64,000 nt of DNA from an uncultured Pirellulaceae bacterium (GTDB taxonomy: Bacteria > Planctomycetota > Planctomycetia > Pirellulales > Pirellulaceae), in the NCBI GenBank assembly GCA_937941455.1, contig CALDHM010000008.1, positions 62,001 through 126,000 on the forward strand, read 5' to 3'. The notes beneath the pieces were generated by a model. That model ran no database searches. It had not been told where the DNA came from and was given only the letters and a program-made list of their open reading frames with translations. Every line of letters starts with the position of its first letter. Position 1 is the first letter of the stretch. Shown piece by piece: positions 1 to 7,668 of the stretch. Position numbers and translations under genes: made by a program.

Positions 1-1
1 C

Positions 2-853
2 GGCTTCGAAACCTGTACCATGTATTTCAACGGATCGGTCGGGCGCTACTGCAACCGAATCGCCGGAGGACGTTTTTCCATTAAAGACCAGACATACCAA
101 CTCGCCCGGAACAACGGCGAGCACCACCTGCACGGCGGTCAACGCGGCTTTGACAAACTCATGTGGAAGGGGGAACCTTTCACGACCTCAGGGGCCCGCG
201 GTGTTGTGTTTACTTTGCACAGCCCCGATGGTGATGAAGGCTACCCGGGCAACCTGAAGGTCACCGCCACCTATACGTTGACCGACAAGGATGAATTGAT
301 TGTCGAATTTCGAGCGACCACCGACAAAACCACCCCTGTTTCGTTGACCAATCACAATTACTGGAACCTCGCGGGTGGGGGAACCATTCTCAATCACCAA
401 TTGCAATTGTTCGCGGATCGATACCTTCCGGTCGACGAAGGTGGTATCCCGACGGGCGAATTGCGACCCGTGGCTAATTCACCATTCGATTTTCTCAAGC
501 CCCACGAGATCGGGGCGCGATTCGGGGAACTCGAGGGTGAGCCGATTGGCTACGATCACTGTTATGAGATCAATGGCAGGCCCGGAGATATGCGGCTGGC
601 GGCTCGGGTGCAGGATCCATCGTCGGGTCGTGTGATGGAAATCAAATCCACGGAATCGGGCATCCAGTTCTACACAGGAAAATTTTTGGATGGCACGCCG
701 GCCAGCGGAGGCTACCCGCAGTACTCTGGCTTCTGTCTCGAAACGCAACATTTTCCGGACAGCCCCAATCAACCGAAATTTCCTTCGCCATTTTTGAATC
801 CCGGCGAAACCTACTTCCACAAAACAATCCATTCGTTTAGCGTCGTGAAGTAG
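2..853 (+). CDS. galM: Aldose 1-epimerase (mutarotase), 5' end outside window
   Basis: Galactose mutarotase interconverts the alpha and beta anomers of aldoses in the cytoplasm. The reading frame is open from base 2 and lacks its N-terminus, so 283 residues are visible. Family landmarks are clear: the N-R-I-A-G-G-R-F stretch after G-S-V-G-R, the HLHGG motif, the catalytic histidine segment SLTNHNYWNLAG, and the C-terminal FCLETQHFPDSPNQP segment with the catalytic glutamate, followed by NPGETY. An ATG lies at base 20, but homology clearly continues upstream of it, so the start is off the window. The next gene is 365 bases away and no operon partner is visible. Frame and motifs make this call secure. 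Confidence 0.95.
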   Translation, partial: GFETCTMYFNGSVGRYCNRIAGGRFSIKDQTYQLARNNGEHHLHGGQRGFDKLMWKGEPFTTSGARGVVFTLHSPDGDEGYPGNLKVTATYTLTDKDELIVEFRATTDKTTPVSLTNHNYWNLAGGGTILNHQLQLFADRYLPVDEGGIPTGELRPVANSPFDFLKPHEIGARFGELEGEPIGYDHCYEINGRPGDMRLAARVQDPSSGRVMEIKSTESGIQFYTGKFLDGTPASGGYPQYSGFCLETQHFPDSPNQPKFPSPFLNPGETYFHKTIHSFSVVK

Positions 854-929
854 CCGCGTTATATTCGGGAACTAGAGAGATTGACGCCCGCTCTCGTCAA
901 CTACCAGGAACGCCGAGCGGGCGACGTTG

Positions 930-1088
930 ATGCCCCACGCCAACAACTGCCCCATCGCCCGCTCCACTGCATCTGTTGGTTCGTCAGGGATTTTTGGTGT
1001 CGTTTCCGTCGCACTCGTACTCTGCATCGCGGCGGCACTCGTACTCGATTCGATCGTCGGCTTAGGTTTCCTTCGTCGGCTCTCCTAG
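930..1088 (+). CDS. Possible small membrane protein (52 aa)
   Basis: A short frame opening with ATG at 930 encodes 52 residues. Residues 21-39 (IFGVVSVALVLCIAAALVL) would make a good single transmembrane helix, followed by a basic tail (FLRRLS). No convincing Shine-Dalgarno sequence precedes it, and a second overlapping frame at 881-1102 is also open but not protein-like. No family is recognised. It could be an unannotated small membrane protein or chance hydrophobic coding. Confidence 0.25.
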   Translation: MPHANNCPIARSTASVGSSGIFGVVSVALVLCIAAALVLDSIVGLGFLRRLS

Positions 1089-1097
1089 GATCAAATC

Positions 1098-1120
1098 GCT
1101 AGCGGCGCGACGCCGCTAGC
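1098..1120. repeat. Perfect 10-bp inverted repeat (hairpin)
   Basis: GCTAGCGGCG and CGCCGCTAGC face each other across a 3-base loop (CGA), giving a perfect hairpin about 100 bases before the glycosyltransferase start. No T-run follows on either strand, so it is not a standard intrinsic terminator. It could be a REP-like repeat or a 5' leader structure. Confidence 0.5.
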
Positions 1121-1217
1121 AAAATCTTGCATTGACCCGCGTCGAGCTGCGAGATAGCTTACGATCAGCCCCGCTACCCATCGATTCATCCAGCTCGCAA
1201 ATTCCGTTTGTGGACTT

Positions 1218-2036
1218 ATGAAACAACCTTTGACCCTGCTGATTCCTTGCCGAAATGAGCGGCTGAATATCGGGCCTTGTATTGAAAGTGCCATCGCCAT
1301 CGCCGACGAAGTCTTGGTAGCCGATTCGCTGTCCAGCGACAATACGGTGGCGATCGCCAAAAGTTATCCCAAAGTGAGGGTTATACAGCGCGAATACATC
1401 ACCAGTGGCGATTTCAAGAATTGGGCTATCCCCCAAGCGGCCCACGAGTGGATTCTTCTGCTCGATGCTGATGAACGCGCAACGCCGGCGTTGTTGCAAG
1501 AGATTTTCTTAGAGCTTTCCCGTGGACCGATGAAGGATGGTTACCGCATCTATCGCGACAACCATTTCATGGGGCATCGCGTTTATCACGGGGACGCGAA
1601 AACGGATTCGGTGATCCGGCTATTTCGTAGGGACGCCTGCCGATACCAAGGCCCGAGCGACCACGGTGAAATCGCGCTTCCTGCCAGTCGCGTCGGATGT
1701 CTCAAGGGGCGGTTGCTGCATTACACTACATGGAGTTACAACCACTTGTTGGCGAAGTACAATCGCTACACGAGTTTGCAAGCTCAACAATGGGCCGATT
1801 CCAAGCGAGATGCCAGCTACTTTAACTTGCTGGTTCGGCCTATGTGGCGTTTCTTCCGCGAGTTCATCCTGCAAGGCGGTTTTCGCGACGGCAAAATCGG
1901 CGTGCAACAAGCTTGGCTTGCCGCTTTCTATTCGTTTCAAAAACAGGCGCGACTCTGGGAACTCAATCACGCCCTCGAGCAGCCGATTCCTCCGAACGCC
2001 GATTACCAAGATTTTTCGGAACGGAAGGTCGCGTAG
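1218..2036 (+). CDS. Family 2 glycosyltransferase (WaaE/KdtX-like)
   Basis: Transfers a sugar from a nucleotide donor, probably in lipopolysaccharide core or another envelope glycan. The 272-residue protein opens with the GT2 signature (LTLLIPCRNERLNIGPCIES), has the metal-binding D-x-D motif in LLLDADERA at about residues 83-86, and a later D-S-V-I-R-L-F-R-R segment typical of the WaaE/KdtX branch. No long transmembrane helix is seen, so it is probably cytoplasmic or peripheral. The start is ATG with a weak ribosome site. The gene stands alone between non-coding stretches, so the acceptor cannot be inferred, although kdsA in the same window shows Kdo-containing lipopolysaccharide is made. 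Confidence 0.88.
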   Translation: MKQPLTLLIPCRNERLNIGPCIESAIAIADEVLVADSLSSDNTVAIAKSYPKVRVIQREYITSGDFKNWAIPQAAHEWILLLDADERATPALLQEIFLELSRGPMKDGYRIYRDNHFMGHRVYHGDAKTDSVIRLFRRDACRYQGPSDHGEIALPASRVGCLKGRLLHYTTWSYNHLLAKYNRYTSLQAQQWADSKRDASYFNLLVRPMWRFFREFILQGGFRDGKIGVQQAWLAAFYSFQKQARLWELNHALEQPIPPNADYQDFSERKVA

Positions 2037-2064
2037 TCTTACCGGGATGTGTTCCAATACCTGT

Positions 2065-2090
2065 CAGCCGCACGGCATTAGCCCGCGGTT
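2065..2090 (-). repeat. Interspersed imperfect palindrome, copy 1
   Basis: Read on the minus strand this is AACCGCGGGCTAATGCCGTG followed by CGGCTG, an imperfect palindrome. A related copy lies at 20461-20486; both share GGCTAAYGC and the end GCGGCTGACAG. Similar intergenic palindromes are, from memory, widespread in planctomycete genomes. Confidence 0.55.
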
Positions 2091-2191
2091 CTCGAAAAAA
2101 CGCCGGGTCTAGCGCGATCGAGATAATTGTTGTGACACACAGCCTAGTGGTCTGCCGCAGCCAAAAGCCTATACAAAAACCGGCGGCAATC

Positions 2192-2237
2192 GTAACCCGC
2201 GGCGTAAGCGAGACCTAGCTTGGGGATGGACTCCAAA
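2192..2237 (+). repeat. 'VTRSVSE' interspersed repeat, copy A
   Basis: The core GTAACCCGCGGCGTAAGCGA is followed by a T/G-rich arm (TTGGGGATGGACTCC). Related copies occur at 5467, 11841 and 63618. In translation it gives V-T-R-G-V-S-E, a peptide that produces spurious ORFs. The rest of 2037-2522 holds copy 1 of the palindrome and no supported gene. Confidence 0.65.
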
Positions 2238-2522
2238 ATTGTGGGCCAATTCGTCGCAATGAGGCATGCGGCTGATGCTAGGGTTTCTCGACACGTTGTA
2301 CCATCTCTCGATCCGAATTCGGTTTCGTCGTGCGCGTAGACGGCATAGGACGAGCCATTAAAATCGACCAATGAGCCATCCAAATGATCCGTCGATATCA
2401 TGCCCCTTTCAATGTCGCCAAAAGGGGCATTGGATGCCGCATTGACACCGACCGGTGAAAACATAGAATTAGGGAAATTTGCGGGTTTTGGCGATGTTTT
2501 CGCGGCAGAATTTGGGTTTTCG

Positions 2523-3047
2523 ATGGACGTCGCATTGTGCTTTGAAGATATCGAAATCGGTGCACAATGGGACAGCCCCGGACGTACAGTAACCGAAACG
2601 GATATCGTTAATTTTGCGAGCAATACCGGAGATTTTAATCCGCTGCATGTCGACGCCGAATTCGCTTCGAAAACAATTTATCGCAAGCCGATCGCGCATG
2701 GTTTGCTGGGAATGAGTTGGGCGGCGGGCTTGGGGAGCCATTTCCCCCGCGTCTCGACGATTGCTTTTTCGGCGGTGCGCGATTGGGAATTTCACAAACC
2801 GATTTACGCTGGCGACACACTAAGACTGAACACGACCGTCCTTGACAAAATCATTCATGGGAAACGAACCGGTCGAGTGGCTTGGCTGCTAAAGCTTTTC
2901 AATCAACGCGGCGAATTAGTTCAACAAGGAATTTTCGAAACGATCGTCGCCGTGCGTTATCCCCAAAGACATCGCCCGCAAAATCGGATCGATAACGGCG
3001 CGGCGAACAAGCTGATCGAGTCCGATATCGACAACGAATCGATTTGA
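2523..3047 (+). CDS. MaoC-like (R)-specific enoyl hydratase / acyl dehydratase
   Basis: A single hotdog-fold hydratase domain, expected to hydrate enoyl-CoA or a related acyl thioester in the cytoplasm. The hydratase-2 motif is present as D-F-N-P-L-H-V-D (catalytic Asp and His), preceded by GRTVTETDIVNFASNTG and followed by AHGLLGMSWAAGL. The open frame extends upstream to 2400, but homology begins at about MDVALCFEDIEIG, so the ATG at 2523 is preferred (174 residues). The upstream 41 codons (from 2400) are not family-like. The C-terminal 30 residues are charged and unconserved. No acyl-CoA partner genes are adjacent. Confidence 0.85.
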   Translation: MDVALCFEDIEIGAQWDSPGRTVTETDIVNFASNTGDFNPLHVDAEFASKTIYRKPIAHGLLGMSWAAGLGSHFPRVSTIAFSAVRDWEFHKPIYAGDTLRLNTTVLDKIIHGKRTGRVAWLLKLFNQRGELVQQGIFETIVAVRYPQRHRPQNRIDNGAANKLIESDIDNESI

Positions 3048-3355
3048 GTGGGATACGGAAAGCGTATCCCAATTAGCGGCCCCGGTTTTCGCTGTTTGAA
3101 GTTACGTTCTTCGGTAGCCCATCGCAGCCGCGAGGGAAATTTCCGAATAAGCCACCATGGCACGGCACCGTCACTTTCGCTTCGGATGATGGTGGCTGAA
3201 GGTTTTTGTTAAAGGCGAATTTTCGTCGACAACTGTGGCGTTTACTGATCGGTCGTCATCGCTTTGCCGACAGCTCGGGAGTCGAATTCGTTCGGTGCGA
3301 TTGGCCGGCTTTGGTGAAACATTTTCGGATTGTGAGTCGGCCAGACCGCTCGCGT
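3048..3355. other. Intergenic, nothing recognised
   Basis: About 308 bases between the MaoC gene and the convergent excisionase-like gene. Short frames exist on both strands, but none has a convincing start or family resemblance. No clear terminator hairpin was seen. Confidence 0.5.
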
Positions 3356-3571
3356 TCACCTGCGGCTGACCGTTAAACGAGGCTTGACTGGCTTGGCGGC
3401 CCGTTTCAGGAACTTGACCAGGTCGGACTTCTTGAACAGAAGATAGCCGTTGGCCGGATTCCGCTGCATCGGGATATCGCCATGAGCTGCCCATTTGCGA
3501 AGCGCGTTGTGGTGGACACCGAGGTACTCGGCTGCCTCCGCAGTATGCATGTACTCAGTCAATTTCGTCAT
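3356..3571 (-). CDS. Excisionase/MerR-type helix-turn-helix protein
   Basis: A 71-residue DNA-binding protein. HTAEAAEYLGVHHNALRKWA is a MerR/excisionase-type (HTH_17) recognition unit, followed by the wing GYLLFKKSDLVKFL and a basic tail (AAKPVKPRLTVSRR). Such proteins direct excision of mobile elements or act as small regulators. An ATG at 3571 with GGAG 11 bases upstream is preferred over a longer frame from 3607. No integrase or attachment site is adjacent, so it may be a relic of a lost element or a stand-alone regulator. Confidence 0.75.
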   Translation of the reverse strand: MTKLTEYMHTAEAAEYLGVHHNALRKWAAHGDIPMQRNPANGYLLFKKSDLVKFLKRAAKPVKPRLTVSRR

Positions 3572-3784
3572 TAGCTTGACTGCTCCGTTCAGCACCAGCG
3601 ATGACATGCGTCAGATTATCAAACTCTGCGTGCTAGGCTTAGTCCCTAAACTACCAGCCGGAAAGCGTTGGCATCGAGTTTTGTGCGAACCGCAGGCTAA
3701 TGCGCAGCTCTTGAGGGGTTTCGGCACAAAACCTAGTACTTCCGGGCGCTGAATCGTCATCTCTTCTGGCCAAATAATCCATGA

Positions 3785-4063
3785 TCATGAAAATTCTAGG
3801 AAAATCGCGACCAGATCGCGCATGAGTCGATCGGTTTTCCAAGGCCGCATGTGTTTCGAAGCATGACGAATGTGTAATGCCCAAAACTGGTAAACCAGAA
3901 TGGTGACGACGTAGACCAAAACCACCAAGGACAGCGCGGTCGCGCGTAATGCCGAGAAGACGAGCGAGGCCCCGACGGACAATCCCAAAACCAAGACCGC
4001 GACGGCGACCAAGCAGGACGCCAAGGAATCGAGAACGATCAAGCCAGAAAAACAATCATCCAA
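3785..4063 (-). CDS. Putative small integral membrane protein
   Basis: A 92-residue frame with two long hydrophobic segments (about residues 7-32 and 38-60, for example LVAVAVLVLGLSVGASLVFS and ALSLVVLVYVVTILVYQFWA) and a basic C-terminal tail rich in H, R and K. The TTG start at 4063 is provisional; the frame runs upstream as E-E-L-A-D-L-L-D-D and could start earlier. The opposite strand of 4000-4180 also has open frames, so strand assignment is uncertain. No family recognised. Confidence 0.4.
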   Translation of the reverse strand: MDDCFSGLIVLDSLASCLVAVAVLVLGLSVGASLVFSALRATALSLVVLVYVVTILVYQFWALHIRHASKHMRPWKTDRLMRDLVAIFLEFS

Positions 4064-4144
4064 AAGATCAGCCAGCTCCTCGCTCCGGACACCGCGATCG
4101 ATCGACGCAAGATCTGGCGTGAGCTAGGCGACCTTATCCGTCAA

Positions 4145-4458
4145 TCAAAGCAACCCTTGCATCTGAGACAGATTGACTAGCAAATCGGCACGACCAGCCC
4201 ATGTTACCGTCGAAGCGTAGTCAACCATTTGTCGCGTTAGTACGCCGACGATGTGGTTGGGTCAATCTTCCGGTATGGATGCAGACGGTTGGCTTTGGAG
4301 CTACTCGCATCGTTGCACTTGGGATGATCGATATTCCTTCCGACAGCATTCGCTAAGAATTCATGGAATGTCCGATTTGAGAAGTCGAGGACGTAATCAC
4401 CGCCCATATGGAAGAGTTTCTCGAGGTGTGACTTTTCGCTGAGACTTAGATCTGACAT
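4145..4458 (-). pseudogene. Frameshifted N-terminal remnant of an abortive-infection-like protein
   Basis: The frame from ATG 4458 reads MSDLSLSEKSHLEKLFHMGG then Y-V-L-D-F-S-N-R-T-F-H-E-F and S-K-A-N-R-L-H-P-Y, then stops. Shifting frame near 4260 continues the expected family sequence as P-N-H-I-V-G-V-L-T-R-Q before another stop at 4145. I recognise this head (LDFSNRTF..F followed by SKANRL and EPNHIVG) from memory as the start of larger proteins annotated as hypothetical or abortive infection. Here only about 100 residues survive with at least one frameshift, so it is a decayed gene. The neighbouring excisionase-like gene fits an accessory region. Confidence 0.6.
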
Positions 4459-4604
4459 TTCTGCATTCTTACTGGCTTGTTGGTCAACGCAAACCGACTT
4501 TGTTAACCGGACAGGCACCGTAGAAAAAAGTTCGGTCGGCCCACTTCAATTAAAACGTTTGGCGGGTTGCAGACACCCTAGCTAACCCTATGATGAGCAT
4601 CCTG

Positions 4605-5291
4605 CTAATGACGCAAGTTTGTTTCTTCGAGCAAGGCCCATACGACTGGAGATTTCAACGACTCGGCGACGTAAGGGACGTGCGAGAATTCGGCTGGGTC
4701 GTGATGCGATCCCGGTATGGCAATGGTCAGCGCTCCCGCGGCGACGGCCGCGCGAGTGCCGTTGACGCTGTCCTCCAGCACCATCATGCGCCCTGTCTCG
4801 ATTTGTAAACGTTGAGCTGAGGAAAGATAGATTTCCGGATCGGGTTTCCCTTTGCTCACATCATCCCCTGTCAAGACGAACTCGAAACGCGGAATCAAAT
4901 CGAAAAATCCGAGTGCTGCCTCCGCGAGAATTCGCGAACTGCTGGTGGCGACCGCCTTGGGAAGTCGATTCCGCTCGAGCCAGTCGAGGAGTTCCGCAAG
5001 TCCTGGCATCATTGCGATTTGTTTCGGCAGCATGTCGAGAAACAACTCGTTCGATTCGGCGGCCAGTGATTCGGCGGCGTCGCCCAGTCTGCAGTGATCG
5101 ATCATGATTTGGAGCGCCTCGCGGTTTTGTCGCCCCATCATCAACCGCTTCAGCTCGATCGTAAAGGTCTTGCCTCGTCTGGCGAGTAGCGTGCTGCCGA
5201 CTCGATCATAGATGTCCTCAGTGTTGAACATCAGGCCGTCCATGTCGAACACTACGGCCTCAATGCGACGTTCGGTAATTGAATGATTCAC
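4605..5291 (-). CDS. HAD-superfamily phosphatase / beta-phosphoglucomutase-like
   Basis: A 228-residue subclass IA haloacid dehalogenase, a cytoplasmic Mg-dependent phosphatase or phosphomutase for a small sugar phosphate. Motif I is VVFDMDGLMFNTE (nucleophile and acid Asp), motif II is the S in VATSSSR, motif III is GKPDPEIY, and motif IV is the LEDSVNG acidic patch. A helical cap (about residues 18-90) lies between motifs I and II. The start is GTG at 5291 with AAAGG upstream. Motif I resembles beta-phosphoglucomutase, but the substrate cannot be read from sequence. It stands alone. Confidence 0.88.
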   Translation of the reverse strand: MNHSITERRIEAVVFDMDGLMFNTEDIYDRVGSTLLARRGKTFTIELKRLMMGRQNREALQIMIDHCRLGDAAESLAAESNELFLDMLPKQIAMMPGLAELLDWLERNRLPKAVATSSSRILAEAALGFFDLIPRFEFVLTGDDVSKGKPDPEIYLSSAQRLQIETGRMMVLEDSVNGTRAAVAAGALTIAIPGSHHDPAEFSHVPYVAESLKSPVVWALLEETNLRH

Positions 5292-5466
5292 GCCTTGCCT
5301 TTGCGGATGGAACTAGATTTTCGCAACTCGGACCGCCGAGCTGATTGACGAAATTTACATTCGGCAGCGCATGGGTTGCCGCGGCATTGTTGCCGTGGTT
5401 GTTTACGATTTCGCGGCGGGCAATGCCAGCAAGATTGACTTGCGCGGTCCGCTCGTTTTGATGGCG

Positions 5467-5489
5467 CCCTTGCTCACACGGCGGGTTAC
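5467..5489 (-). repeat. 'VTRSVSE' interspersed repeat, copy D (divergent)
   Basis: On the minus strand it reads GTAACCCGCCGTGTGAGCAA then GGG, a diverged form of the core at 2192, 11841 and 63618 (V-T-R-R-V-S-K when translated). Confidence 0.5.
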
Positions 5490-5584
5490 GACGGCAATAC
5501 CACGCAGCGGATTGCTGAACTGTACCTCGCGGCGGAGTTTCAAACCTTGCCGCAAGGGCCGGTTACCCTTACGACATGCCTTTA

Positions 5585-5684
5585 AAAAAATGCCAGCTAG
5601 GGCCTGGAATAAACTGCAATAACCAAGGAATAACACAATGCACGAAGACGAAATCAAATCAAAAAATGCCAGCCAGGGCCTGGA
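5585..5684 (+). repeat. Two 24-base direct repeats
   Basis: AAAAAATGCCAGCTAGGGCC plus TGGA at 5585-5608 recurs at 5661-5684 with one mismatch (CTAG to CCAG). The two copies are 76 bases apart in the region downstream of rpoD. No coding explanation was seen. Confidence 0.6.
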
Positions 5685-5928
5685 CAAGACCGCTGGCCGG
5701 CCGTTATTGATCCATTTTGATTCTAATCGAACGTGCGGTATGATACTTCGAAGGTACGGCGATGCCGCTTGAAGATAACTTGGCTTTGTTCCAAAACCCA
5801 TCGAGTGGCGGTCTCGAGCCCATGATTGTTGCGAAAACCAGACGCTAGCGCGTTCCGACCAATCGGTTGCAGAGCTCGCAATAACCGGATGGTGGCGCGT
5901 TCCGGGTACTCGTTTTGAAGCAAAAAGC

Positions 5929-7608
5929 CTAATTGGACCTAGCCGACAGTTCACCTGCCAATTCACCGAGGCTCGAAGCGAAGCCCTCGAGTTGTTTTAA
6001 TCGCACGGGATGTTGCAATTTGCGCACCGCCTTGGCTTCGATCTGACGGACACGTTCCCGCGTAACCTTGAAGATTCGGCCAACCTCTTCGAGTGTGTAC
6101 GTGTAGCCATCGCCGAGTCCATAACGCAAGCGAATGATTTCACGTTCGCGGATGGTCAGCGTTTTGAGCAAGTTTTCGATGCGATTCTTGAGGATTTGGT
6201 TGTTGGCCAGGCGAGCGGGATTTTCGAATTGGCGATCCTCGATCAACTCGCCGAAGCTGCAGTCGTCTCCCTCGCCGACGGTGCGATCGAGGCTGGTGGG
6301 ATGGCGACCGATGTCAAGCACGCGGCGGACTTCCTCCACAGGCAATTGTGCACGTTCGGCGATTTCCTCGAAGGTCGGCTCGCAACGGGTCTCTTGCAAC
6401 AGATCGCGTTGAATATTCCGCAGCTTTGTCAACACGTCGATCATATGGACCGGAATCCGAATCGTCCGCGCTTGGTCGGCGATCGCGCGGGTGATCGCTT
6501 GGCGAATCCACCAGGTCGCGTAGGTGGAGAACTTGAACCCGCGTCGATATTCGTATTTGTCGACAGCCCGCATCAGGCCGGTGTTTCCCTCCTGGATCAG
6601 GTCGAGAAAACTCATGCCGCGATTGCGGTATTTTTTGGCGATGGACACGACCAGGCGGAGGTTGCTGCTGGAGAGTTGACTCTTCGCATTTTCGAATTCG
6701 CGGAAAAATCGGGCACTGTTCTCGGCGCGGCGGTGCAGGCTGGCCGGGCTTTCCTGGCAGATGCACATCAATTGATAAAGTTCCCGTTTCAATTGGCAGC
6801 GCCGCGGTTGCGTCAAGGGATCGTTGCCCAGCGCTATCAGTTGTTGCCGGATTTTGTCCATGCGCTCCGAGAAGGATTTGAGTTGCCGAATCAACGGGCT
6901 GACACGGCGCGATCGCAAGCTGAGCTCCTCGACCAGGCAGACGAGTTTCGCTCGGCGACGAATGAACCGCTGCCGAACGATCTGCCGTTCTGCCGCCGAG
7001 ATGTTTCGGGAGACTAAACGGCGGAAGTCGGCATCGTTGGCCTTGATCAGCGCGTCGATGGTGCGGAAATGGCAGGGCATCCGAGCGAGGATTTGTTCCT
7101 TCGTCAGTTGTTCGGTGAGGGATACCTTGATGGTACGATCAAAGGGGAGTTCGCCCCTGTAGACCCGCTTGAGCGTTTCCACGGTGGCCTTCAGCGCGTA
7201 TGCGTTGCCGAGCACGCTGCGGCGGTAGCGTTTGCGAGCGATTTCAATCCGCTTGGCCAGCGCGATTTCTTCGTCGCGGTCCAGCAAGGGGATGGCCGCC
7301 ATTTGGCTGAGATAGGTGCGGACGGGATCGTCACCGGGGCGAACGGGCCGACTGGAAATTTTCAGGTCGACCAATTCCGCTTCTTCTTTTTCCAGATCCG
7401 CAGCGGAGGGGCCAATCACCTCAGCGGAGTCGGGGTAGGTCTCGCGCAGTTCGATACCAGCGGCCTCGATCGCAGCCACGAGGTTTTCCAGATTTTCGCC
7501 GTTGTTCGCCACGTCCGGCAAAAAATCGGTGACTTCTTGGTAAGTCAAAAATCCTTGACTACGCCCCTTTTGTAACAGCGCGGTGAGTTCCAAGTCTTTC
7601 GCTTCCAT
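5929..7608 (-). CDS. rpoD: RNA polymerase primary sigma factor (sigma-70)
   Basis: Directs RNA polymerase to housekeeping promoters. The 559-residue protein has region 1.2 ([16 protein letters not shown], about 94-109), a long non-conserved insert (about 130-310), region 2 with [20 protein letters not shown], the -10-recognition segment [20 protein letters not shown], region 3, and region 4 with the helix-turn-helix [20 protein letters not shown] followed by AVRKLQHP. The start is ATG at 7608 with AGGAGG nine bases upstream. It lies 60 bases after dnaG on the same strand, the classical dnaG-rpoD pairing, and is probably cotranscribed with it. Confidence 0.97.
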   Translation of the reverse strand: MEAKDLELTALLQKGRSQGFLTYQEVTDFLPDVANNGENLENLVAAIEAAGIELRETYPDSAEVIGPSAADLEKEEAELVDLKISSRPVRPGDDPVRTYLSQMAAIPLLDRDEEIALAKRIEIARKRYRRSVLGNAYALKATVETLKRVYRGELPFDRTIKVSLTEQLTKEQILARMPCHFRTIDALIKANDADFRRLVSRNISAAERQIVRQRFIRRRAKLVCLVEELSLRSRRVSPLIRQLKSFSERMDKIRQQLIALGNDPLTQPRRCQLKRELYQLMCICQESPASLHRRAENSARFFREFENAKSQLSSSNLRLVVSIAKKYRNRGMSFLDLIQEGNTGLMRAVDKYEYRRGFKFSTYATWWIRQAITRAIADQARTIRIPVHMIDVLTKLRNIQRDLLQETRCEPTFEEIAERAQLPVEEVRRVLDIGRHPTSLDRTVGEGDDCSFGELIEDRQFENPARLANNQILKNRIENLLKTLTIREREIIRLRYGLGDGYTYTLEEVGRIFKVTRERVRQIEAKAVRKLQHPVRLKQLEGFASSLGELAGELSARSN

Positions 7609-7668
7609 GCTTTCTTTCCTCCTGCGACATCCATGTCGCTCGCGGTGATTGTCGACAATCGTCAGTCG

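Larger units (their letters stand above)
5292..5928. other. 637-base region with repeats, no supported gene
   Basis: It lies between rpoD and the HAD gene. It contains repeat copy D (5467-5489) and a 24-base direct repeat (5585 and 5661). A minus frame at 5723-5923 encodes 66 residues ending E-V-S-Y-R-T-F-D with no known family and a weak start. The long minus frame over 5403-5966 runs through the repeats and is judged spurious. Confidence 0.5.

Noticed and set aside
5403-5966. Minus-strand open frame of 187 codons after rpoD
   Set aside because: It runs through the interspersed repeat and the direct repeats and overlaps the rpoD 3' end; no protein character.
6010-7017. Long plus-strand open frame (335 codons)
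   Set aside because: It is antisense to rpoD, whose motifs are unambiguous on the minus strand; a shadow of GC-rich codon bias.
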